Shown here piece after piece: positions 49,698 through 59,362 of a stretch of DNA of 64,000 nt. Made by a program: the position numbers and the translations under genes. The stretch covers positions 434,001 through 498,000 of the forward strand of contig NZ_VFOM01000001.1 in assembly GCF_006716125.1 (NCBI RefSeq), given 5' to 3'. The stretch comes from Homoserinimonas aerilata. GTDB lineage: Bacteria > Actinomycetota > Actinomycetes > Actinomycetales > Microbacteriaceae. Position 1 is the stretch's first letter, and every line of letters begins with the position of its first letter. Below the pieces are notes generated by a model that was not told the origin of the DNA, did no database searches, and was given only the letters and a program-made list of their open reading frames with translations.

Positions 49698-50762
49698 TTG
49701 GCGGAGACAACTTTGCGCTCACTCGCGCCCGACTACAGAGATACCCAACATGCCTCATACGTGCGTCATCTCACCGAAGCGCTGGAGGACTCTCGGAACA
49801 GGAACATCGCACTCACAGGGCGGTATGGTGCCGGAAAATCGAGTGTCCTAGACCGCTTTGTTGCTGATCAAAACAAGCTTGACAAAAATGTCCTGCGCAT
49901 CAGCATCAGCACGCTCGGTCCCGACAACGACGAGGACCTCACTAACCGGATCCAGAAGGAACTGGTCAAGCAGCTTCTCTACCGAGCTAAGCCTGGCGAG
50001 ATCAGACGTTCGCGCTTTGCCCGCCCCAAGCCGCTGACATGGTGGCGGGCGCTGCTCGAGTCTGCAGGCGCTACCGCGGCGATTGTGGGGCTTCTCTGGC
50101 TCTTCGGGTTGTGGCCAGTACAGGAGGTCCTCGGTGTTTCTGACCCGACGCTAGTGGCCGCGATGTTGTTTACGGTGACGTTCGTGCTGCTGGTGCTCGG
50201 TGTCGTTTGGTCGGTGCGGTGGCTTCTGGGGGATCGCCTCGTCTCTAAAGTCTCGACAGCGGGCCTGTCGATCCAGCTCGAGAAGAAGGCGGACTCGTAT
50301 TTCGACGCGTACTTGGATGAGATTGTGGCGTTCTTCGAGACAACGAATCCGGACATCGTTGTCTTCGAGGATCTGGACCGATTCGATGACGCGCGGATTT
50401 TCGACTCATTGCGAGAGCTCAACACCCTACTCAACGCGTCGGCACACTGGTCGAAGCGCAAGGATCGCCCTCTCCGCTTCATCTACGCGATCAAGGACAG
50501 CATCTTCGAGAAGATTGGCAAGCCACAGGCAGAGAAGGATCGCGCGGGCGAGTCGGGCACGCCCGGCGAAGGTGCACTCGCCGCTGAGCTCGCCAGACCC
50601 GCAGACGCACAGCAGAACTCCCAGTGGTACCGCACCTCCGACATCGCCGCTGCGGAAACCGAGCGCGCCAACAGGACCAAGTTCTTCGAGATAGTCGTGC
50701 CCATCGTGCCATTCCTTTCTCACAACAACTCACGGGACCTGCTTAGCGATTGTTTGGAGGAG
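49698..50762 (+). pseudogene. YobI-like P-loop NTPase, 5' fragment (interrupted by IS)
   Basis: First 355 codons of a gene split by the IS element at 50763. It starts at TTG 49698. It has Walker A (LTGRYGAGKSSVL), two membrane segments (ATAAIVGLLWLFGLW; AMLFTVTFVLLVLGVVWSV) and Walker B (PDIVVFEDLDRFDD). FFEIVVPIVPFLSHNNSRDLL follows at the break. The reading frame runs nine codons into the IS before a stop. Joined to 52060-54732 it gives a 1245-residue protein of the YobI family, large membrane-linked NTPases found in accessory regions and suspected of defence roles. Confidence 0.85.
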
Positions 50763-50831
50763 GGGACTGCTGCACGAATAGGTGACATCTGATCTGGCTA
50801 GCCCGGAGGGTTGGCCTGGAAGGATGGCATC

Positions 50832-51140
50832 ATGCCTAAGCCCTATCCGCGAGAGTTCCGTGATGACGTCGTGCGCGTCGCGCGGGGCCGTGAGCCTGGT
50901 GTGACGATCAAGCAGGTCGCGAAAGATTTCGGTGTCCATGCGGTGACGTTGCATAAGTGGTTGCAGCGCGCGGCGGTCGACGACGGGGTCAAGCCCGGCG
51001 AAAGCCGTGGTGAGGCCGCGGAGTTGCGGGAAGCGCGTCAGAGGATTCGTCTGCTCGAGCAAGAGAATGAGGTGCTCCGCCGTGCGGCGGCGTATCTGTC
51101 GCAGGCGAATCTGCCGGGAAAAGGTTCTACCCGCTCGTGA
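50832..51140 (+). CDS. IS3-family transposase OrfA (IS A)
   Basis: Protein of 102 residues with a helix-turn-helix (YPREFRDDVVRVARG, TIKQVAKDFGVHAVTLHKWLQ) and a leucine-zipper-like C-terminal helix (LREARQRIRLLEQENEVLRRAAAYL). OrfA binds the IS ends and regulates transposition. Its end overlaps OrfB by GTGA, and the slippery heptamer at 51116-51122 lies six codons before its stop. Start ATG 50832. Confidence 0.92.
   Translation: MPKPYPREFRDDVVRVARGREPGVTIKQVAKDFGVHAVTLHKWLQRAAVDDGVKPGESRGEAAELREARQRIRLLEQENEVLRRAAAYLSQANLPGKGSTRS
51116..51122 (+). other. programmed -1 frameshift site (G GGA AAA) in IS A
   Basis: GGGAAAA is positioned exactly as X XXY YYZ in the OrfA frame (ccG GGA AAA). 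A -1 shift there continues as RFYPLVTELAAAGIPV, joining OrfA to OrfB. IS3 elements make their active OrfAB transposase this way. Any stimulating RNA structure was not examined. Confidence 0.75.
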
Positions 51141-52024
51141 CAGAGCTCGCCGCTGCGGGGATCCCCGTGACGGTGACGTGTCGGGTATTGAAGCTTGCTC
51201 GCCAGCCTTACTACCGGTGGCTGGCTGACCCCATCACGACCAGCGAGGTAGTGCAGGCATATCGTGCGAACGCGTTGTTCGACGCGCACAAGGACGACCC
51301 CGAGTTCGGTCACCGGTTGCTCGCAGACGAGGCCCGCGACGCCGGGGAATCAATGGCGGACCGGACCGCGTGGCGCATCACGGCCGCGAACGGCTGGTGG
51401 AGTGTGTTCGGGAAGAAACGGGGCAAGAACGGCAAGAAACCCGGCCCTGCCGTTCACGACGACCTCTGCACGGTCACCGATGAGAGCGGGCGGGTCCGGC
51501 ACGAGTTCACCGCCGAGGGTCCGAACCAGCTCTGGCTGACCGACATCACCGAACACAAGACCGCAGAGGGCAAGCTCTACCTCTGCGCGATTAAAGACGT
51601 GTTCGGGAACAAGATCGTCGGGTACTCGATCGACTCGCGGATGAAGTCGAGTCTCGCTGTCCGCGCGCTGGAGAACGCCGTCCAGATGCGCGGTGACGTC
51701 GCCGGGTGCGTGGTCCACTCCGACCGCGGATCGCAATTTCGAAGCCGAAAATTCCTGCGTGCTCTATCCCGCAACCGCCTGGTCGGATCAATGGGCCGGG
51801 TTGCATCATGCGGAGACAACGCCGCGATGGAATCGTTCTTTGCGCTGCTGCAAAAGAACGTCCTCGACCATCGCTCCTGGACAACCCGCGAGCAGCTGCG
51901 CATCGCGATCGTGACCTGGATCGAACGCACCTATCACCGACGCCGACGGCAAGCCGCTCTGGGGCGTTTGACGCCCGTCGAATTCGAGACCATCATGAAC
52001 ACGACCGTCGCACTGGTGGCGTGA
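51137..52024 (+). CDS. IS3-family transposase OrfB (IS A)
   Basis: Protein of 295 residues, the catalytic half of the transposase. The DDE triad is in LWLTDITEHKT (Asp), VVHSDRGSQF (Asp) and NAAMESFFALLQKN (Glu), with the terminal WIERTYHRRRRQAALG typical of IS3. It starts at GTG 51137 inside the OrfA stop, but the functional form is likely the frameshifted OrfAB. The frame is intact. Confidence 0.93.
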   Translation: MTELAAAGIPVTVTCRVLKLARQPYYRWLADPITTSEVVQAYRANALFDAHKDDPEFGHRLLADEARDAGESMADRTAWRITAANGWWSVFGKKRGKNGKKPGPAVHDDLCTVTDESGRVRHEFTAEGPNQLWLTDITEHKTAEGKLYLCAIKDVFGNKIVGYSIDSRMKSSLAVRALENAVQMRGDVAGCVVHSDRGSQFRSRKFLRALSRNRLVGSMGRVASCGDNAAMESFFALLQKNVLDHRSWTTREQLRIAIVTWIERTYHRRRRQAALGRLTPVEFETIMNTTVALVA

Positions 52025-52059
52025 CTATAACTGTCACCTATCCGTGCAGCAGTCCCGAG

Positions 52060-54732
52060 CTTGACCTGCCCGACGGCGTCAGAGTGGAACGCAAACTACT
52101 CAGCCTCGTTGGCCGACACACCACAGATATGCGGTTGATGACCAATATCTGCAACGAGTTCGTGGTCTACGCCGAGAAACTGCTTTGGAGCGCTAACCCA
52201 GTGCCCGGTATGACCCCAGACGACCTGTTCGCCATCGTCGTATATAAGAACTTCCACGTAACTGACTTTGAGGCTCTTCCGCAGCGCGAGAGCGCTTTAG
52301 ACACTCTCGAGCGTCGTCGCCGGGACTTCGTGCAAGAGTCCATCAAGGCGCTTCAAGCGAAGCGGGAATCGATTTCTCGGGGCGAGGCGCTGAAGCGTGA
52401 GCAGGCGGATCTTGCCGCAAAGCTCGGTAGCCGACTGGATACTTTTCTCAACGCAACAGGCTCCACGCTTGTCAGCGCAACGGTTGGTGCAAAAGTCCTT
52501 GACAAGACTATGACCCAACGGCCCGCGTTCTGGAGCACAATTGCCACAGAGGGTGAGTTGACACTTGACTTCAAACACCCTGGCGGTTACCGCACCAATG
52601 TGGCCTTGGATCGAACTCAACTCGCTAAGTTATTCCCCGACGGTATCAACCCAGAGAGCTGGGGCGATTATGACACCGAGACCGCTTCCGCAAAACGCCG
52701 AGAGAGCGACGCGAAGATCGCGTCTCTTCGAGGCGCTGACTTCACAACACTCGCGCATCAACCGCACTACACCGTCAACAGTCTGACATTCTCCGATCAC
52801 ATCAACGCGACATTAAGCTCAGAGCTCGCGAGGGATTTGGTACGCCAGGGTTTCTTGAACCGCTACTACGCGGAGTACTCGTCGGTGTTCTACGGGAAAT
52901 TCTTAGGTGTCGACGTCGCACACTTTTTCCGCAACAGCGTCTGGCCAAACGAAATGGACATTCATTTCAAGTTTGCGACAGAGGGGGCGATCAAAAATCT
53001 ACTGGAACAGGCACCTGACGGGTTCACCAGCTCACGCAGTGCGCTCAACCTTGAGGTCGTCGACTACTTGCTGCAGCACCGCCGGGATCTTGCGATGCAG
53101 GTCGTTCGCTATCTTGTCACGGAGGCGGGTGAAGAACGGGACACCTTCCTGGAGGCCTTCCTGGGCGAGAAGGGCCTTCAGAGGAAGGCCCTTGTTGCAC
53201 TTCTGGCAGAGCATCCTTGGCGCGGCCTGTACGAATACCTCGCGAAACACCCAGACCGTGGACTGTTTCGTGATCCGAATCCTGGAGAATCCGATACTGA
53301 CGCGGACGTTGTCGGTTCTCTTCTCAATGCCGCGTTACTCAGCGGAAAGAACGCTGCGAAGTATGACTGGAGCAGCGCCGTACAGAGTCTGGTAGTTGAT
53401 CTACACTCACGCCTTCCGGCATTCACAAAAAAGCAGCAGTCCGCAAAGATGAAGGATCTCTACTCCTTCATCGTCCGCGCGGAAATGATCGTGCCCTCGC
53501 TGAAGGTGTTGTCCGAAGGGCTCCGCGAACGGGTCACCGAAGAGCGCCGGTACGCCCTCACCGCGGATAATCTCCGCGCCGCCATTGGTCTAGGGGCAGA
53601 AACGCCGGTGACGCTGGAACGCATTCGCCAGAGAGAAGTCGTCTGGGATCACTGCGCGAGCGCTCCCGATACCTTCCTTCGCGTTGTAGCAGAGGACAAG
53701 CACACACCTCACGTCGTGGCAGATCCCGAAGTCCTCAGAGGCGTCGTCGATGATGTGCATGACAGGTGGTCGCAGGCGCAGCTCGACACACTTCTTCGCT
53801 GGAGTTCCCCGAAAGCTGCGCTGCCCGATCTCACGCTCCTGCCCAAGATGGCTTGGCAATCGATCGCGAAGGCGCGGCGGATGGTCCCGAGTGTAGAGAA
53901 CCTCCACGCCTACACGGCAGTATTTCGTGTCGATGATTCGCTCGCGGGCGTTCTCATCACCGAAGACGGTCATGCCGCAGAGATCATCGACGTGAAGAGC
54001 AAAGCCGGAACCCGCGACGCGTTGACGATAGCTATCCTCAACGCATCCGAGCAGCTCACTCCTACACAGCGGGTATGGCTCGTGCTGAAACTCGTAGACG
54101 GCTACACGGAGGAACAGCTCGATGTAAGCGCGATTACGTCGACCGGGGACAATCTCCTCGCGAAGTTGCTCGAGGCCGAGCTAGTTGCAGACACCTTCGA
54201 GACATTTAAGCACTTCGCCACAGCCGGCTGGGAAGCAATTGCCGCGGCCTTTAGAATCTCGGCCGAAGCGCATAACTTCATCAATTCTGAGCTTGTCGGC
54301 GGCCACGCTGCGGACTTGCTTGAGGACCCGCTCGTTCCTTCGGTGCTTCAGAAGGTGCTTATCGTTCGTCTGGAGGACTTCGCTGAAGCGAACGGCGTAG
54401 CATTCCTTCGGGCGGCGGCAGCCAAGGCGAGGACCTGGCACATTCGGCTCACGATGGCCCAACTCGAGTTGATCTCAAAGCACGCCTCGGACCCGGAGGA
54501 TGTGGTCTGGCAACTCGCCAGGACGGATGACGGATTCGACGGCCCTGCAGCGATGCACATTCTCAGCCTGCTTGGCGGTGACTATGAAGGCTTTTCGCAG
54601 AGTGCTAATCACGAGTTCGAGATCGCAAAGACCGATTCGACGAATGAGGTGCTCAAGCTGCTGAGAGACGCCGACCTTGTAAGCACGCCACCGGGCGGAC
54701 GTGGCACGCGCCGAATGGTGAAGCTGTGCTGA
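52060..54732 (+). pseudogene. YobI-like P-loop NTPase, 3' fragment (after IS)
   Basis: Remaining 890 codons of the interrupted gene, in frame from the base after the right target duplication: LDLPDGVRVERKLLSLVGRHTTDMRL. This rejoins to ...SDCLEE of the left fragment. It includes TDMRLMTNICNEFVVYAEKLLW (the sensor-2-like region), a coiled coil (LERRRRDFVQESIKALQAKRE) and many helical repeats to the end (VSTPPGGRGTRRMVKLC). No point mutations break it, so only the IS disrupts the gene. A separate product could arise only from an internal start. Confidence 0.85.
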
Positions 54733-54925
54733 GGCGGCACGCTGGACAACACGGTGCGTAAGCACTCCTGAAGGTCTAGGAGATTTTGAGCCGGCGTAGC
54801 GATCTGGCTGGAGCTATAGATGGCGTCGCAGTCATTCTCAACTCGCCATGAATGTAGTCGCACATCGCTTCGATGTCGGAGGATGTCCGTAGGTGCCAGA
54901 GACGACTAACCCACTTGGAGGCCCG

Positions 54926-55537
54926 ATGGGCTGGAACGCTTTTCAGTACGTAGCGACAGCAATCGGTACGATCGTTGCAGTCGCCAACGTCGTATCGGTA
55001 GTGGGGCAGCACCGTACTCGGCGGTTCTTCGAGCGATCGATTCGCCTACTCGACCTCCGCATGCGACTCATCGACCTCGGACCGATGGAGGGTCCAGGTG
55101 CCTCATCGACCTCATCTTTGGCGCATGACAAGCTGCTACTTGAGTACGAGCGGGAAGCACGCGCGAACGCTGCAATGTTCGTGTCATCGGGCGCGTCATT
55201 GAAGAAGGCCGGATCATATTTCTGGAGTAGCTTCTCACTGTTCTATGCGCTGCTGATGGCGCTCTTAACGGGGGATGTAATTAGGCAACTCTCGGGGCAG
55301 CCGGCATTGGCGGTGACATCTCTCGCGCTGGTGCCTGGAATTGTGACTGTAGTGCTCCTATGGAGTGGAACTCGGGCTCTATTGCGGCGCGACCGCGTGC
55401 GCAGTCTCCGTCAGAAGATCGGCGAGGTAGATCCTGTGTCGGTTGAGGGCGTCATGCGTTCTTCGGAAGTGGCTGCCCTATCGAGGCTTTTTTCATGGAT
55501 TCGTCGTCAGTTCGTGGCGGAGTCGAGTAAGACCTAG
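54926..55537 (+). CDS. hypothetical membrane protein
   Basis: Protein of 203 residues from ATG 54926 (GGAGG four bases upstream; GTG 54893 is the alternative). There is one N-terminal helix (ATAIGTIVAVANVVSVVG), a charged loop, and two central membrane segments (SLFYALLMALLTGDVI; LALVPGIVTVVLLW). A basic cytoplasmic tail follows. No family is recognised. It lies downstream of the split NTPase in the same direction, 193 bases from its end, and may belong to the same system. Confidence 0.65.
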   Translation: MGWNAFQYVATAIGTIVAVANVVSVVGQHRTRRFFERSIRLLDLRMRLIDLGPMEGPGASSTSSLAHDKLLLEYEREARANAAMFVSSGASLKKAGSYFWSSFSLFYALLMALLTGDVIRQLSGQPALAVTSLALVPGIVTVVLLWSGTRALLRRDRVRSLRQKIGEVDPVSVEGVMRSSEVAALSRLFSWIRRQFVAESSKT

Positions 55538-55783
55538 CCATTCCGTTCCTCGAGTAGGAACGTCACCACAGCTTTCCCCCTTCGCGAATGTCGGGGCAGG
55601 AAAGCGTCCGATGGTGGCTAGCCGATGCCCCATCCAGCGAACCGTGCACTTCTTCGGCCGCCCTATGGGCTGAACCGTAGGTTTCGGTTGATCGGATTCT
55701 CGTGAGACGGCGGGAAGCCCGATAGTCTGCGGCCATGAGGGGGACCACTCTTTGATTGCGGGCGAACGATGAGGGGACGACCA

Positions 55784-56986
55784 ATGGCGACGGGCAGCGA
55801 GCGCTACAGAACACATTCCGTGTGGGAGACACTTCGGTTGAAACAGGAGTCGCTAGCGGCAGCTCGCTTCGGCGATGCTGACACCGAGGAGTGGCGAACA
55901 GACATCGTGGAGTGGCTGAGCGAAGCGCTGAAAACAAAGCTAACGCGGCAGCCTGCTCTATATCTCGGCGTTTTGGACTCACTTGGCACAGCCCTCAACG
56001 CACTGCCCGTGACCACAGCGGAGTTCGCACAGTATGTCGCGGACGGCTATGGCCGCAAGCAGGGGGTGGACATACTTGAGGCGGCGCTAAGGAAGCTACC
56101 TCTGCCTGCGCCGAAGGAGCTCAACGCTTCATACATTGCGCTACTCGACAGTGAAGTCGAGGCTCGGACGACAAGGTTGAGTGAGCTTCAGTCCCGGATC
56201 TCGGAGACCGAAGCGGCTCTCGCCTCCCGCCAGAAGGAACTCGACAACATTGCGAAGAACGTCGAATCGCTGTCCAAGCGCATCGAATCGGAGCGTGAGG
56301 CTATAGCGGAGGTGAGCCAGTCCGCGCGGGATCAGATTGATAGGGACTGGGGCGAAGCGCTGGCTGAGTGGCATTCCGATCAAGAGGCCATCAACTCTAA
56401 GAACAACGCAGCTGCGCTCGAACATGTCGCAACGCTCGCAGCGACCGCTCGCGCTGGCGAAGCGCTCGCCGAGCACGCCGCCGGCAGCCTCAGTGCGACC
56501 GACTGGAACGGGCGTGCAAAGCGCGAGCGCAGGGCGGCGCAGTGGATGCGGGCCGGCGCCGCGGCGGCCTTCGTGTTCGCCGGGGCTATCGGCTTCTTCA
56601 TCGTCACGGAGGCGGTTCGCAGCAATTTTGACCTGACTGTGGGCGACGGAATTCTCCGAGCATCTGTAGCGCTCGTGGTTGGTGCGTTTGGTGCACTTCT
56701 ATTGAGGGAATCCGGTCGGCATTTCCGAGAGGCCGACACTGCGGAGGACGTTGCCCTCTCGCTGAAGGCACTTGCTCCGTTCTATGCGGGTTCCGATGAT
56801 TCGGTGCGAATCGCTGCCCGTGTGCAGGTCGGAGACGCTGTCCTCGTCAAGAATGTGTTGTCGAGGTTCGCACATCGCGACGCGGCTAAACACTCAGCGG
56901 AGATTGACACCGCAAATCTCTCGGTGCTTGTCGACGACGCCGCCAAGGCTCTGAGCACAGTGCAGCGAGCGGCCAAGACGGGGTAG
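55784..56986 (+). CDS. hypothetical coiled-coil membrane protein
   Basis: Protein of 400 residues from ATG 55784 (GAGGGG seven bases upstream). A helical N-terminal domain (WRTDIVEWLSEALKTKLTRQ) is followed by a long coiled coil at about residues 125-190 (LDSEVEARTTRLSELQSRIS, KELDNIAKNVESLSKRIESE). Two membrane segments come next (AAAFVFAGAIGFFIVTEAV; LVVGAFGALLLRESG), then a helical tail. It resembles membrane-anchored effector or scaffold proteins by shape only. Same strand as the previous gene with about 246 bases between. Confidence 0.65.
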   Translation: MATGSERYRTHSVWETLRLKQESLAAARFGDADTEEWRTDIVEWLSEALKTKLTRQPALYLGVLDSLGTALNALPVTTAEFAQYVADGYGRKQGVDILEAALRKLPLPAPKELNASYIALLDSEVEARTTRLSELQSRISETEAALASRQKELDNIAKNVESLSKRIESEREAIAEVSQSARDQIDRDWGEALAEWHSDQEAINSKNNAAALEHVATLAATARAGEALAEHAAGSLSATDWNGRAKRERRAAQWMRAGAAAAFVFAGAIGFFIVTEAVRSNFDLTVGDGILRASVALVVGAFGALLLRESGRHFREADTAEDVALSLKALAPFYAGSDDSVRIAARVQVGDAVLVKNVLSRFAHRDAAKHSAEIDTANLSVLVDDAAKALSTVQRAAKTG

Positions 56987-57069
56987 GAAGACACCGGCTG
57001 AGTGCCGTTAGGGGGTGAGGTCAGCTATGCGCCGATGACGATCGCTCGATGACTGCCTCGGCTTGAGCG

Positions 57070-58224
57070 CTATCCAGGATTAGCATCACCAGGGATCTGG
57101 CCGCGTTGGATCAACGCGCGTCCAGTTACTATCCATGCGTGAATCATTGAGGCCTTGAGAGGTTCGGATCCGTCGTCGCGGCGTTGAACCACGCTAATGA
57201 ACTCGCCTTGCACTTTCTCGTCAATGATCGCACCGGAAACAAGGTATGGCTTGTTGTGCTCCGGTTGTGGCGGCAACTCGATCAACACGAACATCCCGCG
57301 CTTATCGGCTGTCGGAACAACCGTGACATCAAGGCCGACTGGGAACGGATAGAGCAGTTGATCGATAATCTTGCGGTATCGAGTCGCCTGGGACGGATCA
57401 AAAGGCACTGGCGTGAGCTTGGAAACAGCTTCGACGCCCTCCTCGACTGAGCATTCGAGACCCACGACGACCAGCCCTCCGTCGTCGCCGTTGCAAAAGC
57501 GGGCGACGCTCTGAGCGAGCGAGATCTTGCCGCGTGCTGTAGCCAAGTCGTAGTGCGTCGTCTTCGCATCGAACCATTTTCCTTCGGGCTGGCCAAGTAG
57601 CGCACCGAGTCGCCCGGAGCGTGCCAGCGCAGAAGTTGTAGTCAGCGAGAGTGCCCCGCCTCGAGTTGCCTCCAGAAGGGCAATGATGTCTTCGCCAGCG
57701 CTGACGAGATCGCCGAGAGTCCTGTCTGCGGGGTTGTACGTGAGTTGGAGATGGGCCCCCAGAGCCGAGGTTGACCCATACAGGTCATGTTCAACAAAAG
57801 TTAGGTTGCGTCGATCGAGTATGGGGCGGAGGAGCTCTTCCATCATGAGCTGGTCATCCGTATCGGTACTTGAGTCGGCGTCCCACAACCATTGCGGAGC
57901 TCGAAAGTCGATCATCAGCGAGAAATGCTCGTCGGCTGCTTCGAACCACACGTCAAGGACGGGAGACTCTTCGTCGCGATAGTCGGTTTCGGAATCGTCA
58001 GTGATATGCACCGATTCAGGGCCGCCATCGAGCCTGAGCGAACTATCTAGATCGGACGCGAGACATCGTGCGAGGTCGGCTCGGCGAACAATGAGCATTC
58101 CTGTGTGTCTTCCCGTGTCATACGGTATGCCACCAAAGACGAATAGTCCGGGTTCGTCATCCCGAGCTCCTCGGACAGTCGGGAGAGAGTCGGAACGAGG
58201 ATTCGAATCGGCTGTAGCGGTCAT
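57070..58224 (-). CDS. Schlafen-AlbA (AAA_4-like) DNA/RNA-binding domain protein
   Basis: Protein of 384 residues (ATG 58224). The central region (residues 205-330) matches the AlbA_2 domain: LGQPEGKWFDAKTTHYDL, KISLAQSVARFCNGDDGGLVVVGLE, then YPFPVGLDVTVV and MFVLIELPPQP. The first 190 residues are acidic and unknown. AlbA_2 proteins bind nucleic acid and occur in defence and regulatory loci. The longer frame upstream runs into the relic of an IS end at 58245-58340, so its start was trimmed. It is convergent with the coiled-coil gene. Confidence 0.75.
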   Translation of the reverse strand: MTATADSNPRSDSLPTVRGARDDEPGLFVFGGIPYDTGRHTGMLIVRRADLARCLASDLDSSLRLDGGPESVHITDDSETDYRDEESPVLDVWFEAADEHFSLMIDFRAPQWLWDADSSTDTDDQLMMEELLRPILDRRNLTFVEHDLYGSTSALGAHLQLTYNPADRTLGDLVSAGEDIIALLEATRGGALSLTTTSALARSGRLGALLGQPEGKWFDAKTTHYDLATARGKISLAQSVARFCNGDDGGLVVVGLECSVEEGVEAVSKLTPVPFDPSQATRYRKIIDQLLYPFPVGLDVTVVPTADKRGMFVLIELPPQPEHNKPYLVSGAIIDEKVQGEFISVVQRRDDGSEPLKASMIHAWIVTGRALIQRGQIPGDANPG

Positions 58225-58244
58225 CGACGATCCGTTCGGGTGTG

Positions 58245-58340
58245 AACTACCGAAGGCTGAGATGGCTCTTCGGTTCAGGCCGCGACTGCCGCCTGTGGAC
58301 ATCATGGTCCCGAGTTTGGTCGGCGTCAAACGAGTCAGTG
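58245..58340 (-). mobile_element. relic of an IS3-family element end
   Basis: This stretch aligns with the left end and OrfB 3' end of IS B (58445-58550). Shared blocks are AGGCCGCGA, ATGGTC and TCGGCGTCAAACG, with scattered changes and small gaps. It is in the same orientation as IS B and is cut off at about 58340. The following 99 bases (58346-58444) carry no gene; on the minus strand they end in a frame reading TELASEDLTVAYGMSH before a stop, perhaps a gene tail. Confidence 0.7.
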
Positions 58341-58477
58341 CTCAATGACTCATTCCATAGGCGACGGTCAGGTCTTCGGAGGCGAGCTCCGTCAGGTGGC
58401 CATCCTGCAGTACCCGCGACGAACCAACTCGTCGACGAAGGGACGGGGACTGCTGAAGGTCTTGGTGACTCTTTGGG

Positions 58478-59362
58478 TTAGGCCGCGAGTGCGGCCGGTG
58501 TGGTCATGATGGTCTCGAATTCGATCGGCGTCAAACGGCCCAAAGCTCGTTGTCGTCGACGGCGGTGATAGGTCGCCTCGATCCAGGACACGATCGCCAG
58601 GCGCAACTGTTGCCGGGTTGCCCATCGGTACTGATTCAGGAGGTTCTTCTGCAGGAGCGCGAAGAAGGACTCCATCGCGGCGTTGTCTCCGGCGGCACCG
58701 ACCCGGCCCATCGATCCGGTCAGCCCGGCGACGCTGAGTTCATGGACGAAGCGCCGGGAGCGGAACTGGCTGCCGCGGTCCGAGTGAACGATCGTGCCGA
58801 CCGGTCGTCGACGTTGGATCGCCATCCGCAGCGCATTCACCGCCAGTTGCGAGGCCATATTGTCATCGATCGAGTAACCTACGATCCGGTTCGAGAACAC
58901 GTCCTTGATCGCGCACAGATACACCTTTCCCTCGGCGGTCCAGTGCTCGGTGATGTCGGTCAACCACAGCTGGTTCGGTCCGGCCGCGGCGAACCGGCGG
59001 CGCACCAGGTCGTCATGGACCGGAGGGCCGGCCCTACGGCTCTTGCCGCCCTTCTTCTTGACGAACACGCTCCAGATCCGTTGTTGCGAGCACACCCGCC
59101 ACACCCGCCGCTCCGACGCTTCAAAGCCGAGGTCGGCCAGCTCGTCGGCGATGAACCGATACCCGAACACCGGATCGTCCCGATGCACATCGATTGCCGC
59201 GTTGATCAGCTGGGCCTCGTCCCAGTCCCGATCCGCCACAGGCCTGCGCAACCATCGATAGAACGGTTGCTTGGCGATCTTCAATACCCGGCACGTCACC
59301 GCGACCGGCACCCTGATTGGGGCGCCGGTCGCGGCCAGCTCGCGGACGAGCGGGTAGATCAT
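58478..59362 (-). CDS. IS3-family transposase OrfB (IS B)
   Basis: Protein of 294 residues (ATG 59362 overlapping the OrfA stop by ATGA). The DDE residues are in LWLTDITEHWTAEG, IVHSDRGSQFRS and NAAMESFFALLQKNLL, with the IS3-type end RLTPIEFETIMTT. It is clearly related to OrfB of IS A but differs along the whole length. The frame is intact. Confidence 0.93.
   Translation of the reverse strand: MIYPLVRELAATGAPIRVPVAVTCRVLKIAKQPFYRWLRRPVADRDWDEAQLINAAIDVHRDDPVFGYRFIADELADLGFEASERRVWRVCSQQRIWSVFVKKKGGKSRRAGPPVHDDLVRRRFAAAGPNQLWLTDITEHWTAEGKVYLCAIKDVFSNRIVGYSIDDNMASQLAVNALRMAIQRRRPVGTIVHSDRGSQFRSRRFVHELSVAGLTGSMGRVGAAGDNAAMESFFALLQKNLLNQYRWATRQQLRLAIVSWIEATYHRRRRQRALGRLTPIEFETIMTTPAALAA

Larger units (their letters stand above)
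50763..52056 (+). mobile_element. IS3-family insertion sequence A (1294 bp)
   Basis: The ends are inverted: GGGACTGCTGCACGAATAGG at the left and its near complement at the right (one mismatch, then TGACA shared). GAG flanks both sides (50760-50762 and 52057-52059), a 3-bp target duplication. Inside are OrfA and OrfB in overlapping frames with a slippery heptamer between. It interrupts the YobI-like gene. The intact ends, duplication and frames suggest a recent, possibly active copy. Confidence 0.95.

Noticed and set aside
50763..50792. natural C-terminus GTAARIGDI of the NTPase 5' fragment
   Set aside because: These codons lie inside the IS left inverted repeat; the true continuation is at 52060.
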